From: Psychroflexus lacisalsi
Lineage (GTDB): Bacteria > Bacteroidota > Bacteroidia > Flavobacteriales > Flavobacteriaceae
Assembly (NCBI RefSeq): GCF_020164495.1
Contig: NZ_JAIQYZ010000003.1
Location: 124,001 to 188,000 of the forward strand
Length of the DNA stretch: 64,000 bases
Reading direction: 5' to 3'
The position numbers were made by a program, and so were the translations under genes. The first letter of the stretch is position 1; every line of letters begins with the position of its first letter. Under the pieces are notes generated by a model. The model made no database searches. It was not told where the DNA came from and saw only the letters and a program-made list of their open reading frames with translations. Shown piece after piece: positions 55,041-64,000 of the stretch.

Positions 55041-55433
55041 ATGTACATAGAAAGCGAGAAAAAAAACGTTGCTAAGAGCCAAAAAGAAACTTTTGAATTT
55101 TTAAAAAAAGTTGAAAATTTCGAAAAATTAATGCCGGAAAGCATTGAAAAATTCGAATTACTTTCAGAGGAAAGCTTCCTTTTTCAACTCAAAGGAATGC
55201 CAGCAATCAAATTGAAACTTGACAACACTGAAGCCAACCACCTTGTAGTTTTGGCTGCGGCAAGTGATAAACTTCCTTTTACACTAAGAGGTGAGATTGA
55301 AGAAAAAGGAGAGAACGCATCTGAAGTACAACTTATTTTTGAAGGGGAATTCAATAGTATGATGGCAATGATGATAAAGAATCCTATCAAAAAATTTATC
55401 ACTACACTCAGTGAAAATCTTGAAACCATTTAA
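55041..55433 (+). CDS. SRPBCC-family protein
   Basis: A 130-residue protein with START/SRPBCC-like features: MYIESEKKNVAKSQKETFEFLKKVENFEKLMP at the start (first 20 shown as IESEKKNVAKSQKETFEFLK) and alternating beta segments later. The family binds small hydrophobic ligands or acts in coenzyme or membrane pathways. It follows pyrE by 2 nt, an arrangement common in flavobacteria; function is unknown. Confidence 0.8.
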   Translation: MYIESEKKNVAKSQKETFEFLKKVENFEKLMPESIEKFELLSEESFLFQLKGMPAIKLKLDNTEANHLVVLAAASDKLPFTLRGEIEEKGENASEVQLIFEGEFNSMMAMMIKNPIKKFITTLSENLETI

Positions 55434-55555
55434 AAATAGTTTCAACAAGGCTAAATACATTAAAAGGTGATTAATTAATATTAATTGCCTTTTCTACTTA
55501 TATATAACTGTTTGTTTTAATAAATATCTTAAATTTAAGATTCTATACTATTTTC

Positions 55556-58500
55556 ATGGATAAGAAAAAGCTGGATTCAGTAGATCGATATAGAATTTTA
55601 GATTCTGGTCAAGACAGGGGTTTTGATAGATTGGTCGAAATGGCCGCCAAGGTTTGCGATTGCTCCCATGCTACATTGAGCACAATTAACAAAAAAAGAT
55701 TCTGGATAAAATCAAGCTATAATTTTGATTTAGACGATATATCAGAAGAGGATTCTATGTGTCAAATCACTATTGAAAGTCCAAATGAACTTCAAGTAAT
55801 TAGTGATATATCAAAACTAGATGCAAAGGATAAAAAAGTTAAGTATCTACAAACTAATAATATTAATTTTTATGCAGGTAAATCTATTGTAGATCCTGAA
55901 GGCATAGTCATTGGTACTTTGTGCGTATTAGATCCTGAACCAAGAAAACTTAGTCAAACTCAAAAAAATATTCTTAAAGATCTTTCTGATGAAGCGATGG
56001 ATAAAATCATTTCTCACAAAGAGAAACTGGAACTTGAAGAGCTTAACAAAAGCATCTCGGACGGTAAAGGCAGATTTCAAACACTATTAAACAATACAGG
56101 AGATTTAGTTTTTCTTCTTGATTCAGATCTCAATTTCATCGAATTCTATCGAGACGAAGAAAATTTACTGGTTGAAAAGGAAGATCTTATTGGAAAGCAT
56201 ATTGATGAAATAACATCTATTAATAAAATAGCGTCTAAAATAAAAATGGCTGTTAAAGCCAGTACACTCTACAACTCTAGCATACCAATAGAATACGATC
56301 TTACTACTGATGGCGTTCAAAGATGGTTTAACATGAATGTGAATGTGATAAAAAGAGAAAATCGCAATAATGAAATTCTATGTGATGTCCGGGAAGTGAG
56401 TGATCGAAAGAAAACTGAAAAAAAACTAAAGCTAATCAACAACTTATTCAAAGAAGCTGAGAGTTTAGCTAGAGTCGGTGGATGGAGGTATGATGTGAAA
56501 AAGGGAGAATTATTCTGGACTCCTATCCTGAAAAAAATTGCTGAAATAGATAGTAACATTCAGCCGAGTCTTGAAGAGGCTAAAGTTTTTTTTAAAGATG
56601 GTAAAAGTATAGAATTGATCACCGAAAAGGTTTTGGAAAGTATTCACTTCAATACATCGTACACTGGTGAATTTGAAATCTTAACAGCCAAAAAAAGACC
56701 ACTTTGGGCTCTTATCAATATAAAACCTGAAATTATAGACGGAGAGTGCGTGAGTGTTTATGGCTCTTTTCAAGACATCACAGAATCAAAAAAAAATAAA
56801 GAGAAACTCAAACAAGAAAGAGAAAGACTCAATAATATAATCAACGCCACCAATCTTGGTACTTGGGAATGGAATGTACAAACAGGAGAAGCTAAATTCA
56901 ATAACCGATTTGTAGAAATGTTGGGATATTCTACACATGATATACCATTAAATAACTCTATATCGGCCTGGAACGATAGAACTCACCCCGAAGATCTTAA
57001 GAATAGCAATTTAGCTCTGGAAGACCATTTCCAAGGAAATACAGATTTTTACAAGTTTGAATTAAGACTTAAACATAAAGAAGGCCATTGGGTTTGGATA
57101 CTCGACAAAGGAAAAGTTATCTCCTGGACAGAAGATGGTCAACCAGAATGGATGTTTGGAACTCATCAGGATATTTCTGACAAGAAAATGCTGGAAAAAG
57201 ATCTCAAACAAAATGTTCTGCAATTCAAAAATATCTTTGAACTCTCCCCTGTCGGTATTGTTATTACTGAATTTACATCGGGTAAGTTTCTTGATATTAA
57301 CAAAGCCATGCAGGACATGGTTGGATATACTGAGGACGAAATTCTTGGAATGAGCATTTGGACAATAACTCCCGAGAAGACAATCACATCCAAGGATAGC
57401 AAGTCCATAGAAAATCTAAAGAATTTAAATAGAATAGGACCTATTGAGAAAGTCCTGAAGACCAAGTCTGGTGACTTGATCACTGTCGTCATTAACGGCC
57501 TTATTCACTTTGATAAAAAAGGAAATAGAATTGTCATCTCTACATTACAAGATGTTACAGAACAGAAAAAAATAGAGAAAAGATTGAAAAATTCTGAAAC
57601 TGAAGCCATCAAAGCAAGTCAGGCTAAGTCAGAATTTGTGGCAAATATGAGTCATGAGATAAGGACACCGCTCAATGGTGTCATTGGATTCTCTGATTTG
57701 CTGATGAAAACTCCGCTTAATGATGTTCAACATCAATACATGAAGACAGTTTTCCAATCTGCCAATATTCTATTAGACTTGATTAATGATGTTTTAGATT
57801 TTTCTAAAATTGAATCTGGAAAATTACAACTAGATACCGATAAAACGAATTTATTAAAGATTGCAGAGGAGGTTGTAGATCTTATAAAATATGAAGCACA
57901 CAAAAAAGGCCTGGAATTAATTCTCGTAGTTGATGACAAAGTACCAGATTATGTATGGGTTGATGGAGTGAGGTTTAAACAAATTCTAATCAATCTATTG
58001 AACAATGCCATAAAATTTACAAAAGAAGGTTCTGTGAAATTCAAGATATCTTGTAAAAACAATGTAGATGATCTTGCAAATCTTGTGTTTTCGGTCGAAG
58101 ATACTGGAGTTGGAATAGCCAAAGAAAATCAGAAGAAAATTTTTAATGCATTTATACAAGAAGACACTTCTATAACCAAAAAATATGGTGGTACTGGATT
58201 AGGTTTAGCTATTTCAGATAAGATCTTAAACTTGATGGATAGCAAGCTAAGATTGAAAAGTGAAATTGGGCAAGGGAGTAATTTCTATTTCGAGATTTCT
58301 TTACGTTCAGAAAAGAATCCAAAAACACAAACTCAAACTATTGAAGACGTAAGAGATATTTTGGTAGTCTCTTCGTTTTCAGAACATTTTGGGACCATCA
58401 GAAGCCATTATGGTGGTTACAACCTGAAGCTTCACTACGCAAATGACCTTGAAACTGCATCAAAAAGACTTGTAGAACTATCCCCTCAAGTTATTTTTGT

Positions 58501-59524
58501 AAACCAAGAAGATTCTCTTGAGCTCTCTTGTAGTTTAACTTCAAGATTAAAAACGAACACCAAGTCTAAAAATGTACGTTTCATACTACTTAAAAAATCA
58601 AATGCAAATGATAGAGCTGAAGAGATAAAATTGAAAAGATGCTTTGAACATTTAATAGTTAAGCCAATAAAGAAAATCGATTTATTGAGAGTTATGACCA
58701 ATGAAGATAAACCGCAAAGCGATTTATACTCGGATAGTAAAAAAATAAAAACTATTGAAGAAACTGAAGGATTGAAATTTCTTATCGCAGAAGACAACCT
58801 TATCAACATGGAGTTGATTAAGTCCTACTTAACAAATATTTATTCCAAGGTGAATATATATGAAGCGGAAGATGGCCTTAAAGCCCTCAAGTTATTTAAA
58901 AAACACACCCCGGACATTGTTTTTTCCGACATTCAAATGCCTAACATGAATGGTTATGAACTAGCAGAAGCCATCAGGAAAGAGAAGAAGGGAAGAACAA
59001 CTCCTATAATTGCCATTACAGCTGGAACCGTAGTAGGAACAAAGGAAAAATGTATTGAAGCTGGAATGAACGATTATATTTCAAAACCCATCTTGCAGGA
59101 GTCTTTAAGAAATGTAATCTTAAAATATAGCCCTGATAAAAATCAACTTGTTGAAAGTTCATACTTTGATGACAAAACAAGTGCAGATGAAAGTAAGGAT
59201 GAAATTTTCAATAAAAATCAAGTTATGGCAATGATAGGCCATAATGAAAAGTTTTTTGATGAGCTTATTAATCTCGCCAATGAATCTCTAGTTGAAGCTT
59301 TGGAAAATTTAAGAGAAATCGAAAACGAAGATCAGCTTAAAAAGCTTGCACATAAAGTAAAAGGCACTGCACTGAATCTCGGAGCCAATTCTTTATCTGA
59401 TTCTGCATTACGTATAGAAAAGTCCAAAATCAAAACTAAAAAAGATCTTGTGACTTATAATAAGGAATTAGACCTTGAGATTAACAAATTAATAGAAGCG
59501 CTTCCTGAGCTCAGCAGTAAGTAA
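55556..59524 (+). CDS. Hybrid sensor histidine kinase: GAF-PAS(x4)-HisKA-HATPase-pseudoREC-REC-Hpt
   Basis: A 1322-residue soluble phosphorelay protein. A GAF domain (about 1-160) is followed by four PAS domains (about 175-680), HisKA with H700 in MSHEIRTPLNG, and HATPase with DTGVGIAKENQ and GGTGLGLAIS. A receiver-like domain (about 920-1045) has lost the phosphoacceptor (VIFVNQED). A true receiver follows with D1125 (FSDIQMPN), then an Hpt domain with H1266 (LAHKVKGTALNLG). The protein has no membrane helices, so it senses a cytoplasmic signal. It is monogenic, with no clear partner gene beside it. Confidence 0.9.
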   Translation: MDKKKLDSVDRYRILDSGQDRGFDRLVEMAAKVCDCSHATLSTINKKRFWIKSSYNFDLDDISEEDSMCQITIESPNELQVISDISKLDAKDKKVKYLQTNNINFYAGKSIVDPEGIVIGTLCVLDPEPRKLSQTQKNILKDLSDEAMDKIISHKEKLELEELNKSISDGKGRFQTLLNNTGDLVFLLDSDLNFIEFYRDEENLLVEKEDLIGKHIDEITSINKIASKIKMAVKASTLYNSSIPIEYDLTTDGVQRWFNMNVNVIKRENRNNEILCDVREVSDRKKTEKKLKLINNLFKEAESLARVGGWRYDVKKGELFWTPILKKIAEIDSNIQPSLEEAKVFFKDGKSIELITEKVLESIHFNTSYTGEFEILTAKKRPLWALINIKPEIIDGECVSVYGSFQDITESKKNKEKLKQERERLNNIINATNLGTWEWNVQTGEAKFNNRFVEMLGYSTHDIPLNNSISAWNDRTHPEDLKNSNLALEDHFQGNTDFYKFELRLKHKEGHWVWILDKGKVISWTEDGQPEWMFGTHQDISDKKMLEKDLKQNVLQFKNIFELSPVGIVITEFTSGKFLDINKAMQDMVGYTEDEILGMSIWTITPEKTITSKDSKSIENLKNLNRIGPIEKVLKTKSGDLITVVINGLIHFDKKGNRIVISTLQDVTEQKKIEKRLKNSETEAIKASQAKSEFVANMSHEIRTPLNGVIGFSDLLMKTPLNDVQHQYMKTVFQSANILLDLINDVLDFSKIESGKLQLDTDKTNLLKIAEEVVDLIKYEAHKKGLELILVVDDKVPDYVWVDGVRFKQILINLLNNAIKFTKEGSVKFKISCKNNVDDLANLVFSVEDTGVGIAKENQKKIFNAFIQEDTSITKKYGGTGLGLAISDKILNLMDSKLRLKSEIGQGSNFYFEISLRSEKNPKTQTQTIEDVRDILVVSSFSEHFGTIRSHYGGYNLKLHYANDLETASKRLVELSPQVIFVNQEDSLELSCSLTSRLKTNTKSKNVRFILLKKSNANDRAEEIKLKRCFEHLIVKPIKKIDLLRVMTNEDKPQSDLYSDSKKIKTIEETEGLKFLIAEDNLINMELIKSYLTNIYSKVNIYEAEDGLKALKLFKKHTPDIVFSDIQMPNMNGYELAEAIRKEKKGRTTPIIAITAGTVVGTKEKCIEAGMNDYISKPILQESLRNVILKYSPDKNQLVESSYFDDKTSADESKDEIFNKNQVMAMIGHNEKFFDELINLANESLVEALENLREIENEDQLKKLAHKVKGTALNLGANSLSDSALRIEKSKIKTKKDLVTYNKELDLEINKLIEALPELSSK

Positions 59525-59599
59525 TCATAAGCTACATTTTCCCAAAACTAAACATTTGTAAATATTGAGCCAATGCTGGTAAAATAGATATAAAACTTA

Positions 59600-59628
59600 T
59601 TGATAATGCCTTTCATTAATTATGTTTG
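59600..59628 (+). promoter_or_regulatory. Promoter of the fatty-acid-hydroxylase-family gene
   Basis: TTG at 59600-59602 and TATGTTTG at 59621-59628 are 18 nt apart. The -7 box is 15 nt before the start codon. Confidence 0.6.
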
Positions 59629-59643
59629 TAAAAAAAATAATAC

Positions 59644-60549
59644 ATGGAGAAGGTAAAATTGAGTTTAGAAGATGTTGCAAATTTAGATTTTACAACCATT
59701 ATTTGGATTGCTGCGCCTGTAATGTTTTCATTGGTTGCTCTAGAATCCTATTTTAGTTATAAACAGAATAAAAAACTTTACGAAGGAAAAGATTTTTTAG
59801 CCTCAACTTTTATTGGAGTGGTTAACATTCTTCTTAATGGTGTGATGAAGTTGGGAGTTTTTGCTTTCTTTTTGTTTTTCTACAACATCACTCCTTTTTA
59901 CATTCCTATGACCTGGTGGTCGTTTATACTTTGCTTTATTGCGCTAGATTTTGTAAGATACTGGTCGCACAGAATAGCTCATGAGCAACGTTTTTGGTGG
60001 TCTACGCATGTTGTTCATCACAATTCAGAATATTACAACCTCTCAACTTCTTTCAGATTATCATGGACGCAGAATTTGAAAATCATATTCTTTCTTCCAG
60101 TGATTTTAATGGGATTCCATCCTTTTGTATTTTTAGTTATTCACCAATTAGAAGTTCTTTATCAATTTTGGATCCATACAGAATACATCAAAAAATTACC
60201 TAAACCAATTGAATATATTTTTACTACACCTTCTCACCACAGGGTTCATCATTCCAAAAACGAAAAGTATCTCGATAAAAATTACGGATCTACTCTTATT
60301 ATTTGGGACAGGATTTTCGGAACTTTTGAGGAGGAAGTCGAGAAACCAGTTTATGGCATAACTAAACCAATAGACACTTACAATCCTTTTATGTTAGTAT
60401 TTCACGAATGGATTGCGCTTTTCAAGGACATGACCAAGGCAAAATCTGCAAAACACGCATTTCAGATGGCTTTTGGAAGTCCTGTAGATTATCACAAGAC
60501 TGAAATGAAGAAAATGAAAGTAAAACAGGCCGGATTAAAAAATAAGTGA
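59644..60549 (+). CDS. Sterol desaturase/fatty acid hydroxylase family membrane enzyme
   Basis: A 301-residue integral membrane protein with about four helices and the three histidine clusters of the di-iron hydroxylase superfamily: HRIAHE (about 110-115), HVVHHNSE (about 123-130) and HRVHHSKN (about 201-208). It would use O2 to hydroxylate or desaturate a lipid; the substrate is unknown. It has its own promoter. It is followed by the second M14 peptidase after 68 bp. Confidence 0.9.
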   Translation: MEKVKLSLEDVANLDFTTIIWIAAPVMFSLVALESYFSYKQNKKLYEGKDFLASTFIGVVNILLNGVMKLGVFAFFLFFYNITPFYIPMTWWSFILCFIALDFVRYWSHRIAHEQRFWWSTHVVHHNSEYYNLSTSFRLSWTQNLKIIFFLPVILMGFHPFVFLVIHQLEVLYQFWIHTEYIKKLPKPIEYIFTTPSHHRVHHSKNEKYLDKNYGSTLIIWDRIFGTFEEEVEKPVYGITKPIDTYNPFMLVFHEWIALFKDMTKAKSAKHAFQMAFGSPVDYHKTEMKKMKVKQAGLKNK

Positions 60550-60580
60550 TTCAATAAAAATTAAATCTATAGAGTTGTAT

Positions 60581-60611
60581 AGAGTTTTCTGTTAAATTTA
60601 CAGCAAACTCT
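60581..60611. promoter_or_regulatory. Dyad upstream of the secreted M14 peptidase
   Basis: AGAGTTT (60581-60587) pairs with AAACTCT (60605-60611), and CTGT (60589-60592) pairs with ACAG (60600-60603), separated by a single mismatch. The symmetric site lies 6 nt before the start codon and could be an operator or a leader hairpin. Confidence 0.4.
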
Positions 60612-60617
60612 ATTCAC

Positions 60618-63092
60618 ATGAAATTCAATCTTACTTTTCTACTAGTTTTTTGCTTTTTTGGAATTAATCAGGCTCAAAACTCAATTTTATCGCCAGATGA
60701 ATATTTGGGATATAAAATTGGTACAGAATTTACTCGTCATCATGAGGTTCTTAACTATTTCAATCACTTATCAGAAAGTAGCCCAAACCTAAATTTTTCT
60801 TCTTATGGTAAAACCAACGAACGTAGAATATTAAGCTATGCAGTAGTTTCTTCAGAAGAAAATTTGAAAAATCTAGAGAATTTAAGAACCAATCACCTTA
60901 AACAAACGGGAATAATTGATGGTGATGCCTCTTCAAATATCGCTGTAGTTTGGTTAAGTTATAATGTTCACGGTAACGAAGCTTCCAGTACCGAAGCAGC
61001 TATGGTCACTGCTTATGAGCTTATCACTAAACGTAAAGGTATACTAAAGAATACAGTCGTCATAATAGATCCCAGCATAAATCCGGATGGACGTGATCGC
61101 TACGTCAACTGGTACAATCAAGTCAAAGCGTCACCCTATTCGTCATTTCAAGATGCTGTAGAACACAATGAGCCATGGCCTGGAGGAAGACCAAATCATT
61201 ACCTTTTTGACCTCAATCGTGACTGGATGTGGGCAACACAAGTAGAGACTCAACAGCGTCTAAAACTCTACAATCAATGGATGCCTCACGTGCATGTAGA
61301 TTTTCATGAGCAGGGCATCAACTCCCCTTACTACTTTGCGCCAGCAGCCGAACCTTTTCATGAAGTAATCACCGATTTTCAAAAAGAATTCCAAACTAAA
61401 ATCGGGAAAAACAATGCAGAGGCTTTCGACGAAAATGCCTGGTCTTACTTCACCCGAGAACGATTCGACCTATTCTATCCCAGTTATGGCGACACCTATC
61501 CAACCTACAACGGCGCCATTGGCATGACCTACGAGCAAGCAGGAAACGGCAGAGCTGGACTTGGCATCAACACCGACGAAGATTATGAACTCACCCTCTT
61601 AGATCGGGTAAAACACCATGTGATAAGCGGACTTTCTACGGTTGAAATTTCTTCGGAAAATGCCACAGAATTAAATTCGGAGTTTAAGAAATACTTCAAA
61701 CATTCTCCTGACTTTGATTATTACGTCCTGGCTGGGGATGAACAAAAACTGAAGATTTTAGCTGAACTTTTTGATCGGCATGAGTATAGATACACTTTTG
61801 CGACAGATAAGTCTTTGAAAGGCAAAAACATGTATAGCAATGCCAAAATGAACTTTGAATCTGAAAATGCTCTAGTTTTACCTGCCAATCAGCCAAAGGC
61901 TAAAATGCTTAAAGTTTTATTTGAGGCAGATCCAGAATTAAGCACTCCCCTCACCTATGACATCACCTCCTGGAATTTGGGCCTCGCCCACGGAGTTGAT
62001 GTGTATACCGTAAGTGGAAAAGTCGATTCAAAACAAGAGAAAAAAGCTTCTCAAGACCTGAAGGTTAATGAGGATACCGTTGGTTATATCGCTCCGTGGA
62101 AGAGTATGACTAATGCAAAATTTCTCGCTAAGCTTTTAGAACATGGTATCGATGTGCGAGCTACTACAAAACCTTTCAAAATTGAGGGTAAGTCATACGG
62201 CCGTGGAAGTTTAATCATCACAAAAACCAACAATCAACAGCCAGAATTTGATTCCCTGATGGTGGAGACTGCCAATGAATTAAAAATAGATTTAAAATCA
62301 ACTACTACTGGTTTTTCAGATTCTGGAACTGATTTTGGATCACCAGATGTTAAGAAAATTCATCCTCAGCGCATCGCCGTTTTGAGAGGAAAAGGAACTT
62401 CATCGCTGAGCTACGGTTCACTGTGGTATTTCTTTGAGCAGGAATTGAATTATCCCATCATTTCTATTTCTACAGACGATTTCAAAAAAGTAGATTTCAA
62501 AGATTATGATGTGCTGGTGCTTCCCAACGGAAACTATGTTTCAGTGTTAGATAAAAAAGATCTGGAAACTATATCCACCTGGATGAAAAGTGGAGGAAAA
62601 GTGATAGCTATAGGCAGTGCGCTTTCCACTTTTGAAGGCAAAAAAGATTTTGGCTTAGAAAAAGTGAAAGTAGAAAAAGACACAACTGAAATGAATCTCA
62701 TTCCTTACGCGAAGCGAGAAGAAGAACGCACCAAGGATAATATTACAGGAGCTATTTTTAAAACTAAAGTGGACAACACCCATCCCCTTGGCTTTGGTTA
62801 TGACGAGAATTATCAATCTCTGAAAACAAGTTCTACAGCCTATCAATATCTCAAAAAAGGTTTTAATGTAGCTTACTTTGATGATTCCTCTAAGCGTTTA
62901 AGTGGCTTTGTAGGAGAAAAAGCTTCAGAAAAAATATCGAAATCTCTGGTTTTTGGTGAACAACGTATGGGAAGAGGCAGTATAATCTACATGGTAGATG
63001 ATGTGATGTTCCGTTCCTTCTGGGAAAATGGAAAACTATTTTTCGTCAACGCTTTATTTATGGTTAATAATCAAAGTCAGAAGTTTAAGTAA
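60618..63092 (+). CDS. Secreted M14-family zinc carboxypeptidase
   Basis: An 824-residue protein with a signal peptide (about 1-20) and an M14 domain. Motifs are VHGNEASSTE (about 117-126), DLNRDW (about 197-202), HVDFHEQGINSP (about 222-233) and a conserved region up to about 400. The C-terminal half is less conserved and has a glutamine-amidotransferase-like stretch (about 590-680). It is likely exported, possibly through the outer membrane, for peptide degradation. Part of the domain (around 61300-61600) is clearly richer in GC than the rest. A strong hairpin follows the stop. Confidence 0.88.
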   Translation: MKFNLTFLLVFCFFGINQAQNSILSPDEYLGYKIGTEFTRHHEVLNYFNHLSESSPNLNFSSYGKTNERRILSYAVVSSEENLKNLENLRTNHLKQTGIIDGDASSNIAVVWLSYNVHGNEASSTEAAMVTAYELITKRKGILKNTVVIIDPSINPDGRDRYVNWYNQVKASPYSSFQDAVEHNEPWPGGRPNHYLFDLNRDWMWATQVETQQRLKLYNQWMPHVHVDFHEQGINSPYYFAPAAEPFHEVITDFQKEFQTKIGKNNAEAFDENAWSYFTRERFDLFYPSYGDTYPTYNGAIGMTYEQAGNGRAGLGINTDEDYELTLLDRVKHHVISGLSTVEISSENATELNSEFKKYFKHSPDFDYYVLAGDEQKLKILAELFDRHEYRYTFATDKSLKGKNMYSNAKMNFESENALVLPANQPKAKMLKVLFEADPELSTPLTYDITSWNLGLAHGVDVYTVSGKVDSKQEKKASQDLKVNEDTVGYIAPWKSMTNAKFLAKLLEHGIDVRATTKPFKIEGKSYGRGSLIITKTNNQQPEFDSLMVETANELKIDLKSTTTGFSDSGTDFGSPDVKKIHPQRIAVLRGKGTSSLSYGSLWYFFEQELNYPIISISTDDFKKVDFKDYDVLVLPNGNYVSVLDKKDLETISTWMKSGGKVIAIGSALSTFEGKKDFGLEKVKVEKDTTEMNLIPYAKREEERTKDNITGAIFKTKVDNTHPLGFGYDENYQSLKTSSTAYQYLKKGFNVAYFDDSSKRLSGFVGEKASEKISKSLVFGEQRMGRGSIIYMVDDVMFRSFWENGKLFFVNALFMVNNQSQKFK

Positions 63093-63108
63093 ATTTGATA
63101 AACAAAAA

Positions 63109-63147
63109 ACAACAAAGCCCACAATTGATAGTTGTGGGCTTTGTTGT
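63109..63147 (+). terminator. Terminator-like hairpin after the M14 peptidase
   Basis: ACAACAAAGCCCACAA (63109-63124) pairs perfectly with TTGTGGGCTTTGTTGT (63132-63147). The T-run after it is short, so it may be less efficient than the others. Confidence 0.75.
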
Positions 63148-63356
63148 CTTAAATAACTCGACTAATTCGAAATAATCGTACTATAATCCAAATTAACAGA
63201 AATCTTTGAGTGGACGTTTTAGTCGCTGAGTTGTTATAAATCACATTATCAAAGCTTTTTGCTATTTTAAAATTCAAATCTATTTATACCAATAGACTTA
63301 TACATTAAAGAAGTCCGAAGTAATACAAGCATTGATTTTCAAGCTTGAATAGATTT

Positions 63357-63384
63357 ACCTCACAGGTTTTCAAACTTGTGAGGT
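63357..63384. repeat. Palindromic repeat, copy 2
   Basis: ACCTCACAGGTTT (63357-63369) pairs with AAACTTGTGAGGT (63372-63384) with one mismatch. It matches the core of the palindrome at 49845-49879. Confidence 0.7.
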
Positions 63385-63529
63385 CTCATAATTGAAATAT
63401 TTAACTTAAATAAAAATACTTAATGTTATGTTCAGAAGTCAATACGGATGAAATCCACTAGCGTTAAAAATTTTATCATTTATTTTAAAGTCTTGCTTGA
63501 TTGAGTCCTGTAATTTAGCTCAAAAAATA

Positions 63530-64000
63530 ATGAAAGCAGTTTTACATACAGCCAATAGCCGAGGCCACGCCAACCATGGCTGGTTAGATTCTCATCATAG
63601 TTTTAGTTTTGCAGGGTATTTTAACCCTGAACGTATGAATTTTGGAGTTCTGCGGGTGTTAAATGATGATATCGTTGCGCCTAGCATGGGTTTTGGGACG
63701 CATGGACATCAAAACATGGAAATCGTTTCTATTCCGTTGGAGGGAGATCTCAAACACAAAGATGATACTGGAAGGGAAACTATTATAAAAGCTGGCGACA
63801 TCCAAGTGATGAGTGCAGGGACAGGAATTCAACACAGCGAGTTTAATTACAGTGATAAACATTCCGTCAATTTTCTTCAAATCTGGATCGTTCCAAATCA
63901 ACAGAACGTCACTCCGAGATATGATCAAATCTCTATTGACACTTCAAGCATTAAAAATAAATTTCAACAGATTTTATCCCCAAATAAAGATGATGATGGC
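63530..64000 (+). CDS. Pirin family protein (3' end outside window)
   Basis: ATG at 63530 opens a frame to the window edge (157 codons). It has pirin motifs: RGHANHGWLDSHHSFSFAGY (about 11-30), MGFGTHGHQNMEIV (about 53-66) and VMSAGTGIQHSEFN (about 93-106), with the metal-binding histidines in place. Pirins are cupins; some act as quercetinases or redox sensors. The function here is not fixed. No promoter is evident in the 437 bp upstream. Confidence 0.93.
   Translation, partial: MKAVLHTANSRGHANHGWLDSHHSFSFAGYFNPERMNFGVLRVLNDDIVAPSMGFGTHGHQNMEIVSIPLEGDLKHKDDTGRETIIKAGDIQVMSAGTGIQHSEFNYSDKHSVNFLQIWIVPNQQNVTPRYDQISIDTSSIKNKFQQILSPNKDDDG

Larger units (their letters stand above)
63093..63529. 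other. 437-bp intergenic region
   Basis: No gene is visible. It contains a 16-bp hairpin past the peptidase stop (63109-63147), a 12-base match to the panB-tamL repeat (63157-63168), and the second copy of the palindromic repeat (63357-63384). The rest is AT-rich without recognisable signals. Confidence 0.7.

Noticed and set aside
58486-58809. 107-residue minus-strand frame opposite the hybrid kinase
   Set aside because: It lies opposite the receiver-like region of a well-supported protein and is a shadow.

Overview
The window looks like a chromosomal segment from a member of the Bacteroidota, most likely a marine or cold-water Flavobacteriaceae. The DNA is AT-rich. Ribosome binding sites are weak or absent. 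Many genes follow the Bacteroidota promoter pattern TTG-N19-TAnnTTTG. The gene set fits this group: bacillithiol deacetylase BshB1, monomeric isocitrate dehydrogenase, the TamL/TamB pair, a three-gene succinate dehydrogenase, type-B L31, a TonB receptor and several secreted M14/M20 peptidases. I cannot name the genus from the sequence alone. No rRNA, tRNA, CRISPR array, prophage or complete insertion sequence was seen.

Region 1 (1-9452, all minus strand) is a short-chain carboxylate locus, probably for acetate and/or propionate. In transcription order it holds an InsA-like zinc-finger/HTH protein, an outer-membrane porin, a DUF4212 small subunit and its Na+/solute symporter, a long-loop hairpin, a small membrane protein, a CbrA-like symporter-histidine kinase, a response regulator, and an unusual acyl-CoA synthetase. 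In that last gene a complete PrpE-type enzyme is joined in frame to the start of a second, AcsA-type enzyme. This fusion is the most unusual object in the window, and it is cut by the window edge.

Region 2 (9601-16731) holds bshB1-nhaC, lpdA, a DUF429 gene, a MarC-family gene and a long-form glyceraldehyde-3-phosphate dehydrogenase. Region 3 (16826-22265) runs from a membrane coiled-coil protein through an MFS transporter, trmD and rplS to monomeric icd. Region 4 (22404-32772) is mostly housekeeping: L31, lpxK, a Nif3-like protein, a cysteine-less zinc-ribbon homologue, lipoprotein MsrA, an alpha/beta hydrolase, S1, a YihY protein, a GlmU-family protein and panB.

Region 5 (32923-40243) is the overlapping tamB-tamL pair of the outer-membrane assembly system. 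Region 6 (40442-49779) has an acyl-CoA carboxylase beta subunit, sdhCAB, a pseudouridine synthase, ddl, coaD, a secreted DsrE-like protein and a secreted M20 amidohydrolase. Region 7 (49926-64000) has a TonB receptor, a lipoprotein M14 peptidase, a NUDIX gene divergent from pyrE, an SRPBCC protein, a large GAF/PAS hybrid histidine kinase, a fatty-acid-hydroxylase-like membrane enzyme, a second secreted M14 peptidase and the start of a pirin gene.

Metabolically, the window links carboxylate sensing, uptake and activation to downstream use of acyl-CoA: an acyl-CoA carboxylase subunit, isocitrate dehydrogenase, lipoamide dehydrogenase and succinate dehydrogenase. That link is inference from gene content. 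Non-coding points of interest are several promoters that place the -7 box only 5 nt before the start codon (probable leaderless mRNAs), a two-copy palindromic repeat, an 18-nt direct repeat and several dyads upstream of genes.
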